Of a DNA stretch of 64,000 nucleotides, positions 8,668 through 17,827 are shown piece by piece. Source of the DNA: Bacteroidota bacterium (GTDB lineage Bacteria; Bacteroidota; Bacteroidia; Chitinophagales; Chitinophagaceae); NCBI GenBank assembly GCA_029555415.1, contig JAKPSI010000078.1:1-64000 (forward strand), written 5' to 3'. Numbering within the stretch: position 1 is the first letter of the stretch; each line of letters begins with the position of its first letter. The notes beneath the pieces are model-generated. The model saw only the letters and a list, made by a program, of their open reading frames with translations. It did no database searches and was not told the origin of the DNA. A program made the position numbers and the translations under genes.

Positions 8668-9252
8668 TTATAAATTCTTCAATATTTCTTTAATATCCGG
8701 CCGCTTCCTGTAATCACTGTCAAAGAAACGATACGTGATATTACTTTCCTTATCGATGATGTACACAGCCGGAACAGGCAGGTATTTCCCATTGGTGCCA
8801 TTATTGTCCTCGATGTCAATACCCGCATTACGGTAACGCGTAACCGTATTCTCAGGAACTTCAAAATCCACATCATAGGCTTTCATGATCTTCAGTTTCT
8901 CATCACAGATGATAGAGAAGGTCGCACCTGTCTTTTCCACGGTCTTCGTGATGTTATCCGGCTTTTCAGGGGTCACAGCAACGAGTGTGGCGCCTTTTCC
9001 AATGATCAGTTGCAGCGAATCCTCCAGCTTTTTCAGTTCGCGGTTACAATAAGGGCACCATTGCCCCCTGTAAAACACCAGCACGACTTTGCCATTCTTT
9101 AGCAGGTCTTTCAGCCGTATCTCATTCCCCCGCTGATCCTTTGCCTTGAAATCAGGCGCTTTCGAACCAATAAAAAGTCCTTCAGGCGCTTCCTGTGCAC
9201 TTGCAGAAAGGACGCCGAAAAGGAGAATAGCGAGCGTAAAAAAGGTTTTCAT
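8668..9252 (-). CDS. Exported peroxiredoxin (AhpC/TSA family)
   Basis: 194 residues from the ATG at 9252; a longer frame to 9303 exists but places 17 residues before the signal peptide (MKTFFTLAILLFGVLSASAQ). Thiol peroxidase fold: APDFKAKDQRGNEI at about 32-45 and the active-site stretch VFYRGQWCPYCNRE with C66 and C69. The CPYC pair, in place of the usual PxxxTxxC, is seen in the subgroup of AhpC/TSA proteins with a thioredoxin-like motif. Expected to reduce peroxides in the periplasm. Upstream on its own strand TTTTG and TTACTTTAG are spaced like a degenerate Bacteroidota promoter. Monocistronic. Confidence 0.85.
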   Translation of the reverse strand: MKTFFTLAILLFGVLSASAQEAPEGLFIGSKAPDFKAKDQRGNEIRLKDLLKNGKVVLVFYRGQWCPYCNRELKKLEDSLQLIIGKGATLVAVTPEKPDNITKTVEKTGATFSIICDEKLKIMKAYDVDFEVPENTVTRYRNAGIDIEDNNGTNGKYLPVPAVYIIDKESNITYRFFDSDYRKRPDIKEILKNL

Positions 9253-9404
9253 ATAACTAAAGTAAAAAATATATTCCTGTTCAAAAGAAATGGGTTTTGA
9301 CAAGCGGATACCTTAACAAAACATTATTTCATTATTTTTGCAGGACCTGACGCACACAAAACGATTGCAAAACACACACCAAACCTTAACCTAAACCGAA
9401 GGAA

Positions 9405-9665
9405 ATGCCAACAAATCATAACGGTAAGTACTTAAGTAACCTGATCGTCACCTTCACAACCGTTACAGCCGGTATCTTCATTATCCTCTACGCCGTTTTC
9501 AATAAAGCCAGAGAAGGAGAATGGTATTTCTGGGCGGTACTTTCCGCATTCCTGATCAATGTTGGTTTATACTCTCTGCTGAATGCTGTGGTCCACAAAG
9601 TAAAAGCCGATTTTATCCGCAAGCAAAGGAGCCGCGACAGCAGCCGTTCCGGTATGGAAGGCTGA
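9405..9665 (+). CDS. Small two-helix membrane protein
   Basis: 86 residues with two predicted membrane helices (about 11-30, LIVTFTTVTAGIFIILYAVF, and 40-62) and a basic C-terminal tail (KADFIRKQRSRDSSR). Not recognised as a named family. The ATG is preceded by AGGA and by a possible -7 box TATTTTTG at 9333-9340. It converges on the DUF486 gene, the two stop codons being one base apart, so transcription of each must run into the other. Confidence 0.6.
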   Translation: MPTNHNGKYLSNLIVTFTTVTAGIFIILYAVFNKAREGEWYFWAVLSAFLINVGLYSLLNAVVHKVKADFIRKQRSRDSSRSGMEG

Positions 9666-9666
9666 T

Positions 9667-10005
9667 CTACCCGAATCTTTTCGTGAACATAAAATACACT
9701 GCGCCGATCAGGAACAGGAAACTGACCCCGTATCTCCAGTGCAGTGGTTCTTTCAGGTACAACACCGCGAAGAACGCAAACACGATCAGTGTGATCACTT
9801 CCTGGATCACTTTCAGCTGAAAGCCTGAAAACCCTTTCGCAAATCCATGCCGGTTGGCCGGCACCATCAGACAATACTCAAAGAACGCGATCAGCCAGCT
9901 CAGCAGGATCGCCTTCCATAAAGGCCACCCCTGCTGCTTCAGGTGATAATACCAGGCAAAGGTCATGAACACATTCGAGGCGATTAGTAACAGGATGGTT
10001 TGCAT
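9667..10005 (-). CDS. DMT-superfamily small membrane protein (DUF486)
   Basis: 112 residues, four hydrophobic helices. The order and motifs (SNVFMTFAWYYHLK near the start, IAFFEYCLMVPANRHG in the middle, FQLKVIQEVITLIVF, then LHWRYGVSFLFL) are those of the DUF486 family, single-domain relatives of the drug/metabolite transporter fold. Substrate unknown. It converges on the 9405-9665 gene with a one-base gap, and its upstream side holds the repeat-rich region 10054-10274. Confidence 0.8.
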   Translation of the reverse strand: MQTILLLIASNVFMTFAWYYHLKQQGWPLWKAILLSWLIAFFEYCLMVPANRHGFAKGFSGFQLKVIQEVITLIVFAFFAVLYLKEPLHWRYGVSFLFLIGAVYFMFTKRFG

Positions 10006-10056
10006 GATCTTGTTTTTTATCTTACAATAGGTTCCGGAGTAAAATTAATGACTTTC

Positions 10057-10274
10057 ATGTCTGAGAACGAGGCCTCTCATTACGAGTAATAGACCCCTCC
10101 TGCGTCGGGATGACAGGCATCCTTTTTTTTGTCACACCTGCCTGCCGGCAGGCAGGTAGGCACATAGGCCACATAGCAATACACACATAGTTTCTTTGAT
10201 GATGCCTGTCATGCCGAGGGACGAGGCATCTAAATCCCGTTAAAAGATCCCTCCTGCATCGGGATGACTGGCAT
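10057..10274. repeat. REP-like imperfect palindromes, two copies
   Basis: The second copy, 10201-10274, begins ATGCCTGTCATGCCGA (10202-10217) and ends TCGGGATGACTGGCAT (10259-10274), which are reverse complements with two mismatches, so it can fold into a long hairpin. The first copy, 10057-10120, has a decayed left arm and the right arm TCGGGATGACAGGCAT (10105-10120). Between them lies a perfect 20-bp palindrome CCTGCCTGCCGGCAGGCAGG (10137-10156) followed by CACATAG-type short repeats. No gene is seen from 10006 to 10388. Confidence 0.75.
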
Positions 10275-10341
10275 TTGCATTTTTTTTGAAATCTAAATGC
10301 GGACGCGTAAAAAGTATATCCTGCCTTAACTCTACGGCAAT

Positions 10342-10370
10342 AAAAAAAGGTCCCGCGGGGGACCTTTAGA
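10342..10370 (-). terminator. Terminator of smc
   Basis: Perfect 9-bp stem AAAGGTCCC (10346-10354) / GGGACCTTT (10359-10367) with a 4-base loop, followed on the minus strand by a T run (A run at 10342-10348). It lies 20 bases past the smc stop. Confidence 0.9.
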
Positions 10371-10388
10371 ATCTATTCATTGAAAGGA

Positions 10389-13300
10389 TCAATTCTGATT
10401 CTGCTGCAGATTACGGAAGTCCACACTCACCAGTTTACTCACACCTGGCTCCTGCATCGTTACCCCATAGATCACATCCACCGTACTCATCGTCATTTTA
10501 TTGTGCGTAACGATGATGAACTGTGAATTCTCACTGAAGCGGCGGATCATGTTCGTGAACTTGCCCACGTTTGCATCATCCAGCGGGGCATCCACCTCAT
10601 CCAGGATACAGAACGGAGCGGGTTTGATCAGGTAGATCGCGAACAGCAGGGCCGTTGCGGTGAGTGTCCTTTCTCCGCCACTCAGCTGTGTCAGGGATGA
10701 CGGACGTTTGCCCTTAGGTTTCGCGATCACGTCAATTCCGCTCTCAGCAAGGTTTTCAGGATTATCGAGTACCAGATCGCACTGGTCATCATCCGTGAAC
10801 AGGGTCTTGAACACTTTCTGGAAGTGATCACGCACCAGATGGAATGTTTCCAGGAATTTCTGGTTCGCGGTCGCTTCCACTTCTTCGATCGTTTTGAGCA
10901 GACTCTCCTTGGCCGTGACCAGGTCACCTTTCTGCTCCACGATGAAGTCATAACGTTTCTTCATCTCAGTGAACGCTTCAATAGCGGTCGGGTTCACTTC
11001 ACCCAGGTTCTCCAGACGTTTCTTCATCCTGTCCACTTTCTCCTGCAGTTCTTCCGCAGGTACTTCACTGGAACGCGCTTCACCAAGGATATCTTCCAGA
11101 TTGATGCGGAACTCCACATTCAAACGTTCTTTCATACCTGCCAGACCGAGCTTCAGTTCATTCAGTCTGTCTTTGATCTCCGCCAGCAGATGCTCTACCT
11201 GTTCTTTCTCTTTCACTTTATGGCGGATCTCACTCTCCTTCTCACCCAGTTGGTTCCGGAGATTATAATAAGCCTGATCAGCCTCGTTCAGTTGTTTCTC
11301 TTCTTCTTCTTTCCTTCTCAGCAGTTCCAGCAAACCTTCTTCGGTGGTGTGCTGTGTAGCCGCTGACTGTTCGATGCTCTGTGACGTTTCCGCCAACTGA
11401 GCTGTATTCTGTTCGATCTGACGACGCAGATCGTTCAGTTGATTATTCTTGAATTCCAGTTCCTGACGCAGTCCCGCGATCTTGCTCTGCTGGCGCGTCA
11501 CCTGCAGATTGAAATCATTGTACTGGCGGGAAGCTTCATTGTACTGTCCGTCAGATTCACGGAATGAATTCTCAGATTCTGTTAAACGCAGTACATGTGC
11601 CTGCAACAGTCCGTTGAATTCCACCAGCTGATTGCGTACACCTTCTACAGAAGAAAGCGTTTGCTGCAACTGATGATTCAGCTCTTCCAGCCTGGAATGG
11701 CTGCTCACCTGCATGCCATGGAGATTCTCCAGTTTGTTATGCAGTGCGAATACCTGGTTGGTCAGTTGCTGGATCTCACGCTCCGTTTCACGGATGGTGT
11801 TCTCGCGCAGGTCTTCATTGAAAGCGATCACTTCATTGTGACGCGCCTGGATCTCAGAACGCAGGTTCTCAACGATCGCGGCCTGAACGGCGATCTCTTC
11901 CTGCAGTTTCTCGAGGTTCTTCAGACGACCGATCTTCTTGCCTTCGATCAGTCCGACACTACCACCGGTGAGTGAATATTTTCCTTTAACGTATTTACCA
12001 TGTTTCTCTATTAGCACAAAACCATTGCTGTTCTGCAACACTTCGTCATTGTCGGCGATGTACACATTGCTCAGCAGATGCTCTGCCAGTTTGCGGTAAC
12101 GCTCTTCCACTTCCACCACGGAAAGTGCCGGGATGGCGCCTTCCGGATGATGACCACTCACACTGGCCGCATTCTCATTCACTTTATCCAGCAGGAAGAA
12201 GTTCGCTTTACCTTTCTTGTTCTCATCCAGAAGATTCACCGCCTGCAGACCTTCCTGCAGGTTGTTCACTACATAATAGCTCAGATAAGGCTCCAGTACG
12301 TTCTCCAGCGCGGTACGGTATTCTTCATTCACGTACAGGATATCGGAAAGGATCGGCGAAGTATGGCTCCAGGCGGCATTGCCGTGCAGGAACTTCACAC
12401 TGTCGGGATACCCTTCCATGGAATCGATCATGCTTTTCAGCAGATCGTGTTCATTCTTCTTTGAGTCCAGTTTACGGTTCTCGTCAGCCAGATTATTGCG
12501 CAGACCATCCAGGATCGATTGCGTTTGCAGGATCTGCTCTTTGGTATTTTCCTGATGATGCTGGAGTTGTTCCAGGTCCACTTTTTTGATCTGCAGTTCT
12601 TTTTCTTTCAGGATCCTGTCCTCATCCAGTGTATGACGTTGTTCATCACGTTGTTTGCGTTCTTCTTCGATCTGTGAGATGACACGCTGCAGGTTCTGTG
12701 CGGAAGTATCGGCTACGGCTACTTTCTTCTCGGCATCGAACTGACTGCGCTGGATCTGCTGGTATTCACTGCGGAGGTCTTCCAGATGTTTTCTCTTTTC
12801 ATCCAGCACATTGCGTTTGGCGTCCACTTCCCCACGCAGCTGCTGCAGCTGTTCATTCAGGCCGTTCAGGTTCTTATCTTCTTCTTCCAGTTGCAGATTG
12901 GTGAACCCGATGCTTTCTTCAATGCCGCGCTGATTGCCTTCTGCTTGTTGCAGGAAGTTCTGCAGACTGGTCTGCTTTTCATTCAGGTGTTCGAGGCGTT
13001 GCGCGCCGAGGTTCTTTTCATTCTCACGGATACGCACCTGCTGAAGGATGTCATTGAATGCATGCTGCATGGATTGCAGGGCACGCTCCTTCTCGATGAA
13101 GGCGGCTTTCTCCTGTTCCAGTACGGCTTCTTCCTGTGCGATCTCCGCTTCCATGCGGATGCGTTTATCCGTTTCAGCGTCCTGCTGTTCGTTCAGTTCC
13201 TTGTAGGTGATATTGAAACCTTCGAGTGCAGCTTTCGCGAGTTCAATGCTGATCTCGCGGTATTCTTTCTTGATCTCGTGATATTTCTCTGCTTTCTTCG

Positions 13301-13925
13301 CCTGACTTTCGAGCGTTTTCAACTGGTTGTTGATCTCGAACAGCAGGTCTTCGATACGTGCTAAGTCCTGCTCAGTAGCATCCAGTTTCAGGCGCGCTTC
13401 TTTCTTACGTGTTTTGTAGATGGAAATACCGGCAGCCTGTTCCAGCATGCGGCGGCGACTGTTGTCCTTATCCTTGATGAGGTCATCCACCATACCCAGC
13501 TCGATGATCGCGTAACTGTCGGTGCTCACACCGGTGTCCATGAACAGATTCTGGATATCCTTCAAACGGCATTGTACGTCGTTGAGACGGTATTCGCTTT
13601 CGCCGCTTTTATAGAACTTACGTGTGATGGTCACCGTGCTGAATTCGGTCGGCAGCAGGTTCTTGGTATTCTCGAATGTGAGACTTACTTCGGCCAATCC
13701 GGAAGCGGAGCGTGTTTTGGAACCGTTGAAGACGAGACTGTCCAGATTCTCACTCCGGAGGTGACTGATCTTCTGTTCCCCGATCACCCAGCGGATACTG
13801 TCCACGATGTTGGATTTACCACAACCGTTCGGTCCCACGATACCAGTGATATTGTCGTCAAAATTCACGATCGTCTTGTCGGCAAAGCTCTTGAAGCCCT
13901 TGATCTCTAAACTTTTTAATCGCAC
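10389..13925 (-). CDS. smc: Chromosome segregation protein SMC
   Basis: 1178 residues, full length for bacterial SMC. It works as a homodimer, with ScpA and ScpB, to organise and separate chromosomes. The N-terminal half of the ABC ATPase has Walker A GPNGCGKS at 31-38. Long coiled coils occupy about 165-500 and 660-1000, and the hinge lies about 505-640 with the glycine-rich stretches typical of the dimer interface. The C-terminal head has the signature LSGGE (1081-1085), Walker B FCILDEVD (L1108-D1112) and a D-loop. All ATPase motifs are intact. scpA/scpB are not adjacent. Monocistronic, with its own terminator. Confidence 0.97.
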   Translation of the reverse strand: MRLKSLEIKGFKSFADKTIVNFDDNITGIVGPNGCGKSNIVDSIRWVIGEQKISHLRSENLDSLVFNGSKTRSASGLAEVSLTFENTKNLLPTEFSTVTITRKFYKSGESEYRLNDVQCRLKDIQNLFMDTGVSTDSYAIIELGMVDDLIKDKDNSRRRMLEQAAGISIYKTRKKEARLKLDATEQDLARIEDLLFEINNQLKTLESQAKKAEKYHEIKKEYREISIELAKAALEGFNITYKELNEQQDAETDKRIRMEAEIAQEEAVLEQEKAAFIEKERALQSMQHAFNDILQQVRIRENEKNLGAQRLEHLNEKQTSLQNFLQQAEGNQRGIEESIGFTNLQLEEEDKNLNGLNEQLQQLRGEVDAKRNVLDEKRKHLEDLRSEYQQIQRSQFDAEKKVAVADTSAQNLQRVISQIEEERKQRDEQRHTLDEDRILKEKELQIKKVDLEQLQHHQENTKEQILQTQSILDGLRNNLADENRKLDSKKNEHDLLKSMIDSMEGYPDSVKFLHGNAAWSHTSPILSDILYVNEEYRTALENVLEPYLSYYVVNNLQEGLQAVNLLDENKKGKANFFLLDKVNENAASVSGHHPEGAIPALSVVEVEERYRKLAEHLLSNVYIADNDEVLQNSNGFVLIEKHGKYVKGKYSLTGGSVGLIEGKKIGRLKNLEKLQEEIAVQAAIVENLRSEIQARHNEVIAFNEDLRENTIRETEREIQQLTNQVFALHNKLENLHGMQVSSHSRLEELNHQLQQTLSSVEGVRNQLVEFNGLLQAHVLRLTESENSFRESDGQYNEASRQYNDFNLQVTRQQSKIAGLRQELEFKNNQLNDLRRQIEQNTAQLAETSQSIEQSAATQHTTEEGLLELLRRKEEEEKQLNEADQAYYNLRNQLGEKESEIRHKVKEKEQVEHLLAEIKDRLNELKLGLAGMKERLNVEFRINLEDILGEARSSEVPAEELQEKVDRMKKRLENLGEVNPTAIEAFTEMKKRYDFIVEQKGDLVTAKESLLKTIEEVEATANQKFLETFHLVRDHFQKVFKTLFTDDDQCDLVLDNPENLAESGIDVIAKPKGKRPSSLTQLSGGERTLTATALLFAIYLIKPAPFCILDEVDAPLDDANVGKFTNMIRRFSENSQFIIVTHNKMTMSTVDVIYGVTMQEPGVSKLVSVDFRNLQQNQN

Positions 13926-14080
13926 TTTATTCAGTATTTAATCAGCGGCGAATATAAGGCAATGGCATCGAAAAATGCCTGCGAAAAAATTAGAATTGTG
14001 AACAAGATGTGGTTAAAAATCAATGGAATTACTTGCGCCGGGGAGGCCGGCACGGAGATCGTTTGAAAAGCCGCTACGGG

Positions 14081-14986
14081 TCACAAAAAATGCCTTTTCC
14101 GGAGCCATTTCCGGAGCAGGTCCATCCATTTAACAGGGGAAGTGGGATTATTCATTCCGAAGCCATGACCGCCTTTTTCGAATGTGTATAATTCGCCCTG
14201 AATGCGATACTTGACCAGTGCGTGCAGATAGGACTCGCTATTGCCTACCGGAACCGCATCATCATCCCGGGCATGCACCAGAAAGGCAGGTGGCGTGGAG
14301 GGGTCGACCTGCAACTCATTTGAAAAAAACTGTATATCATCGGCTGAAGGCTCAGCCCCGATAAGGTTTTGCCGGCTGCCGCGGTGTGTGAGGCTGTCGG
14401 TGAAACTGACCACCGGATAAATGAGAATGGAGAAATCCGGGCGTAGTGATACGCTGTCCGGGTTATCGATGTAGTCTTTCAGGAAATGGGTGGATGCCGT
14501 GGCTGCCAGATGTCCGCCTGCTGAAAAGCCCATAATGCCGACCTTATGCGGATCGAGCTTCCACTCCGCTGCATGTTGCCTGACCAGCTGGATCGCACGC
14601 TGCGCATCCTGGAGCGGACCGAATCGCGGATCCTGCATGTTCGAGGTATCCGGTAATCGGTATTTGAGGACAATGGCGGTGATGCCCCATTCATTGAAAA
14701 CCTTTGCCACATCCGCGCCTTCATGGCCTGCGGCAAGGCCTCCGTAGCCACCGCCCGGACAGATGATCACTGATGTGCCATTCGCTTTTCTTACGGGAGG
14801 CCGGTATATCGTGATACCCGGAATGGAAACTTTTGTGATGAAGAGGATCCCGCCATTCACCGCTGATGTTTCAAGATCAGGAGCGGGTTTGCTGTTGGGA
14901 ATGGAAGTATAGAGGGGCAAGGACTCCTGAGCCCCGGCAATTGCACTCATCAGTAAAAAATTCATGAATAGAAGGATCGTTCTCAT
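14081..14986 (-). CDS. Secreted alpha/beta hydrolase (BD-FAE/acetylxylan-esterase-like)
   Basis: 301 residues with a signal peptide (1-20). Alpha/beta-hydrolase fold with an oxyanion-hole motif CPGGGYGGLAAGHEG (76-90), a nucleophile elbow GFSAGG (S155), an acid in the HARDDDAVPV stretch (241-243) and H274 in KGGHGFG. Close in layout to the BD-FAE carbohydrate/feruloyl esterases and kynurenine-formamidase-like esterases, so deacetylation of plant polysaccharides outside the cytoplasm is a reasonable guess. Isolated gene. Confidence 0.82.
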   Translation of the reverse strand: MRTILLFMNFLLMSAIAGAQESLPLYTSIPNSKPAPDLETSAVNGGILFITKVSIPGITIYRPPVRKANGTSVIICPGGGYGGLAAGHEGADVAKVFNEWGITAIVLKYRLPDTSNMQDPRFGPLQDAQRAIQLVRQHAAEWKLDPHKVGIMGFSAGGHLAATASTHFLKDYIDNPDSVSLRPDFSILIYPVVSFTDSLTHRGSRQNLIGAEPSADDIQFFSNELQVDPSTPPAFLVHARDDDAVPVGNSESYLHALVKYRIQGELYTFEKGGHGFGMNNPTSPVKWMDLLRKWLRKRHFL

Positions 14987-15195
14987 GCGGACCGAAAGTT
15001 ATCACATAAGGGTTAAACGATGAAATCGGTCCGGGAAAGCCGTTCATACAGGGTCAGCGCCCAGACTATACGATTGAACTGCAGCTCCAACTACTTGTTT
15101 TAGTTCACGGTAATGTATCCACGCATGTTAGAAACTCTTTACGGGAATGCCTCCCAAAATCCTTAAATTTATTCTTTTGAACAAACCAACAATAC

Positions 15196-15984
15196 ATGCA
15201 CCGTGTTATCATCCCGGTTGACTTTTCTGAAACATCCCTGAACGCCGCCCGTTATACGGCGTCTATGCTCGCGGGAAAACAAGATGCATTGGCGATCCTG
15301 TACCACAATTACGAAAGCGAAGATGAGCTGGATATCTGCCTGAATTACCAGGAAAGCCTGAAAAAAGAATTCACCAGAAAAGGCGTCACCAATGTAGAAT
15401 GTGAATATGAGATGGGTGGCGACCTGACCGACAATATCTCCCGCCTCGCCCAATCCCGCAGGGCCACACTTGTGGTCATGGGTATTACCGGTAAATCTGC
15501 AGTAAGGCAAGCCATGTTCGGAAGCAATACACTCAAACTGGTTGACAAGAACCTGTATCCGGTCATGATCGTCCCTCCCGATGCCGTTTACAATGGGGTC
15601 AACAATGTCGCTTTTGCCACCGATTTCAACGATGTGGAACTCAAAACGCCCTCTGTTCTCATCAATGCGGTACTGGAAATGTTCAGTCCCAAACTGCATA
15701 TCGTCCATGTGAATAAGGATATCTATATCTCCATTCCGGAAGAAATGCAGGCGGAGAAAGAGAAGCTCAACACCATGTTCAGCCGCTACGAAAAGGAATT
15801 CTATTTCATTACCATGAATGATTTCTTTGAGGCGATGGACAATTTCGTGAAGGACTACAAGATCGATGTCATGATCACTATACCCAGACATCAGAGCAAT
15901 ACCTCCTCCTTATTCAAAGGGAATTCACATACCAAACGCCTGGCTTACCATAGCCATATCCCCATTCTGGCCGCACACGAATAA
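15196..15984 (+). CDS. Tandem universal stress protein
   Basis: 262 residues, two Usp domains in one chain. The first (1-135) starts HRVIIPVDFSETSLNAARY and has the nucleotide-binding loop VMGITGKSAVRQAMFGSNT, close to the ATP-binding GxxG-x9-GS pattern. The second (about 140-262) starts NNVAFATDFND and has a degenerate loop (IPRHQSNTSSLFKGNS). Cytoplasmic stress-response protein; single gene. Upstream the sequence is AT-rich but no clear promoter box was found. Confidence 0.85.
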   Translation: MHRVIIPVDFSETSLNAARYTASMLAGKQDALAILYHNYESEDELDICLNYQESLKKEFTRKGVTNVECEYEMGGDLTDNISRLAQSRRATLVVMGITGKSAVRQAMFGSNTLKLVDKNLYPVMIVPPDAVYNGVNNVAFATDFNDVELKTPSVLINAVLEMFSPKLHIVHVNKDIYISIPEEMQAEKEKLNTMFSRYEKEFYFITMNDFFEAMDNFVKDYKIDVMITIPRHQSNTSSLFKGNSHTKRLAYHSHIPILAAHE

Positions 15985-16295
15985 CGAGAAAATCCGTATT
16001 TCAAATTGCTGCAATTCAATCTGTTGCATGAATTAATTAAAATTAATTAAAGGGTGGTATCCAAGAGATAACATGATCATAACCAGGGCCTGACTTGACC
16101 GGCTGACCGTTTATCTCTACCTTTACACCCTGTACATGTTCACCCTCATTTCATATCAGCCTGTTCCGAGCCGCTTTGCGGATCAATCCCTGCCGGCTAA
16201 TTTCTATATCCCGGATTAAGTTCCTCCCCTTTCTTTAGTTCCGAATCATTATTCCATGCCGGTTCAACCCGGATCATTAACGAACGATAGTATTT
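15985..16295. other. Intergenic region with no recognised element
   Basis: 311 bases. Contains an AATTAATTAAAATTAATTAA stretch (16031-16050) and a pyrimidine-rich segment before the arginase start. No open frame, strong hairpin or promoter box could be supported. Confidence 0.4.
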
Positions 16296-17243
16296 ATGAA
16301 AAATATCAAACTGATCGAAGTCCCTTCCGAAATAGGTGCCGGTACCCGCGGCGCCAGTCTGGGCATTGAAGCCATCAAGATCGCGGCGCTCGACTTCATG
16401 AGCAATTTCTTCATCCACTTCCCTTCGGAAAAGATCCAGACCGAGAACAAACTGCTCTTTGAACCGATCGAATCTCCCTACGCAAAAAGGATCAAAGGCA
16501 TTAATGCGATCTACGAACGTGTGAGCAAAGCCGTATCCGATACTATGAAGAATAATTTCTTTCCAGTCGTACTGAGCGGCGATCACAGCACCGCCGGTGC
16601 AACCATTGCCGGCATCAAAATGGCCAGGCCTAAATCCAAGCTCGGTGTGATCTGGATCGATGCCCACGCCGACCTGCATACGCCCTACACCACCCCATCC
16701 GGTAATATGCACGGTATGCCGATGGCGGTCACCATCAATAAGAATAACGAAGATTGCGCGGTCCATGAACTGGATGAGGAAACCAAGAAACAATGGAACC
16801 TCCTGAAGAATATCGGCAAGATCGCGCCGAAGGTCCTGCCCGAGGACGTGGTATTCATCTCCCTCCGCGATTATGAGAAAGAAGAATGGCATATGATCCA
16901 GAAATATGACATGAAAGTGATCACGACCAAGGAAGTGAGAAGTAAAGGCGCTGAAAATATCGTCCGCGCGGTGACACGCTACCTGGCCGATTGTACGGAT
17001 ATCTACATTTCCTTCGACGTGGACAGCCTGGATTCATCCATCTCCAAAGGCACCGGAACGCCCGTCAGCAACGGCTTACGTGAAAGAGAAGCGGAAGACC
17101 TGATCAGTAAATTCATGCAGAACCGTAAGGTCTGCTGCTTTGAGATCACAGAAGTGAATCCCACACTGGACAAAGAGAACCTGATGGCGGAGATCGCATT
17201 CAATATTCTGCAACGGAGTGTGAATATTCTGATGATGAACTGA
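16296..17243 (+). CDS. Arginase/agmatinase-family ureohydrolase
   Basis: 315 residues. Binuclear manganese hydrolase that splits a guanidino compound to release urea. The six metal ligands are present: H97 (GDHST), D122, H124 and D126 (DAHADLHT), D241 and D243 (SFDVDSLD). The tetrapeptide context HTPYTTPSGNMHGMP and the GTGTPVSNGL loop fit arginase better than agmatinase, so arginine to ornithine is the likeliest reaction. Cytoplasmic. Downstream of the stop comes a run of AGCTGCAAGC repeats (17247-17294). Confidence 0.88.
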   Translation: MKNIKLIEVPSEIGAGTRGASLGIEAIKIAALDFMSNFFIHFPSEKIQTENKLLFEPIESPYAKRIKGINAIYERVSKAVSDTMKNNFFPVVLSGDHSTAGATIAGIKMARPKSKLGVIWIDAHADLHTPYTTPSGNMHGMPMAVTINKNNEDCAVHELDEETKKQWNLLKNIGKIAPKVLPEDVVFISLRDYEKEEWHMIQKYDMKVITTKEVRSKGAENIVRAVTRYLADCTDIYISFDVDSLDSSISKGTGTPVSNGLREREAEDLISKFMQNRKVCCFEITEVNPTLDKENLMAEIAFNILQRSVNILMMN

Positions 17244-17246
17244 GCC

Positions 17247-17294
17247 AGCAGCTGCAAGCTGCAAGCTTTAAGCTGCAAGCTTTAAGCTGCAAGT
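17247..17294. repeat. AGCTGCAAGC tandem repeat
   Basis: Four to five copies of the unit AGCTGCAAGCTT(TA) directly after the arginase stop. The unit is nearly self-complementary (AGCTTGCAGCT on the other strand). Related copies: 20850-20880, 41579-41609 and, more decayed, 48836-48867. Confidence 0.8.
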
Positions 17295-17362
17295 GGTTCC
17301 GTTGTGCCGGAGCATATCTGTAAAATAAGCCTTCGCATAAATTCGTCTTTGCAGCATTTTAA

Positions 17363-17827
17363 ATGAAAGTCGTTCCATTTTCCAAACAAGTTATGGGCTA
17401 TCCGCTGAAAGTATGGGGTTATTCCGTACTGGCGACCGCTGTACTTTTCATTTTCTGGGCGGCAACATTCAGTAAAACCTTAAAGCCCGGTGAGCTATGG
17501 TTGTTACTTCCTGCTTGTCTGGTCCTCATGCTGCTCTTTTCCTTCCCTGCATGCTCATTGCATCTGATCTTTTACTGGAAGATGCTGGGTGTACGTACAA
17601 CCGGAATAAAAAGAAAGTTGTTGCTGATCCTTTCGGGTTATTTATGCATGATCCCATCCTTCTTCATCTTCAGGATCATTTTCAGAATGATCAATTTCTC
17701 TCCAGTGGCAGGTAATTACCTCATGTTGTTCATGCTGATCACATTTACGGTCTGGTCATTGCTGCTGAAAACAAGATTAGATCAGAATGAACGGCGCAGC
17801 CCTTCTGCAAAAGAAACCGGTTCATAG
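17363..17827 (+). CDS. Four-helix membrane protein of unknown function
   Basis: 154 residues with four hydrophobic segments (about 20-36, 45-70, 86-105, 118-137), the last followed by a charged tail. Not recognised. A CTTTG-containing box (17347-17351) lies 12 bases before the ATG. The last 46 bases overlap the 3' end of the convergent reductase gene 17782-18669, so the tail LDQNERRSPSAKETGS is encoded antisense to that gene's C-terminus. Confidence 0.6.
   Translation: MKVVPFSKQVMGYPLKVWGYSVLATAVLFIFWAATFSKTLKPGELWLLLPACLVLMLLFSFPACSLHLIFYWKMLGVRTTGIKRKLLLILSGYLCMIPSFFIFRIIFRMINFSPVAGNYLMLFMLITFTVWSLLLKTRLDQNERRSPSAKETGS

Noticed and set aside
9488-9874. 128-codon minus-strand frame over two small genes
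   Set aside because: It covers the antisense of 9405-9665 and a shifted frame of the DUF486 gene, both of which have better coding evidence.
10824-13364. Several long open frames antisense to smc
   Set aside because: They are shadows of the coiled-coil codon pattern; smc itself is intact and complete on the other strand.
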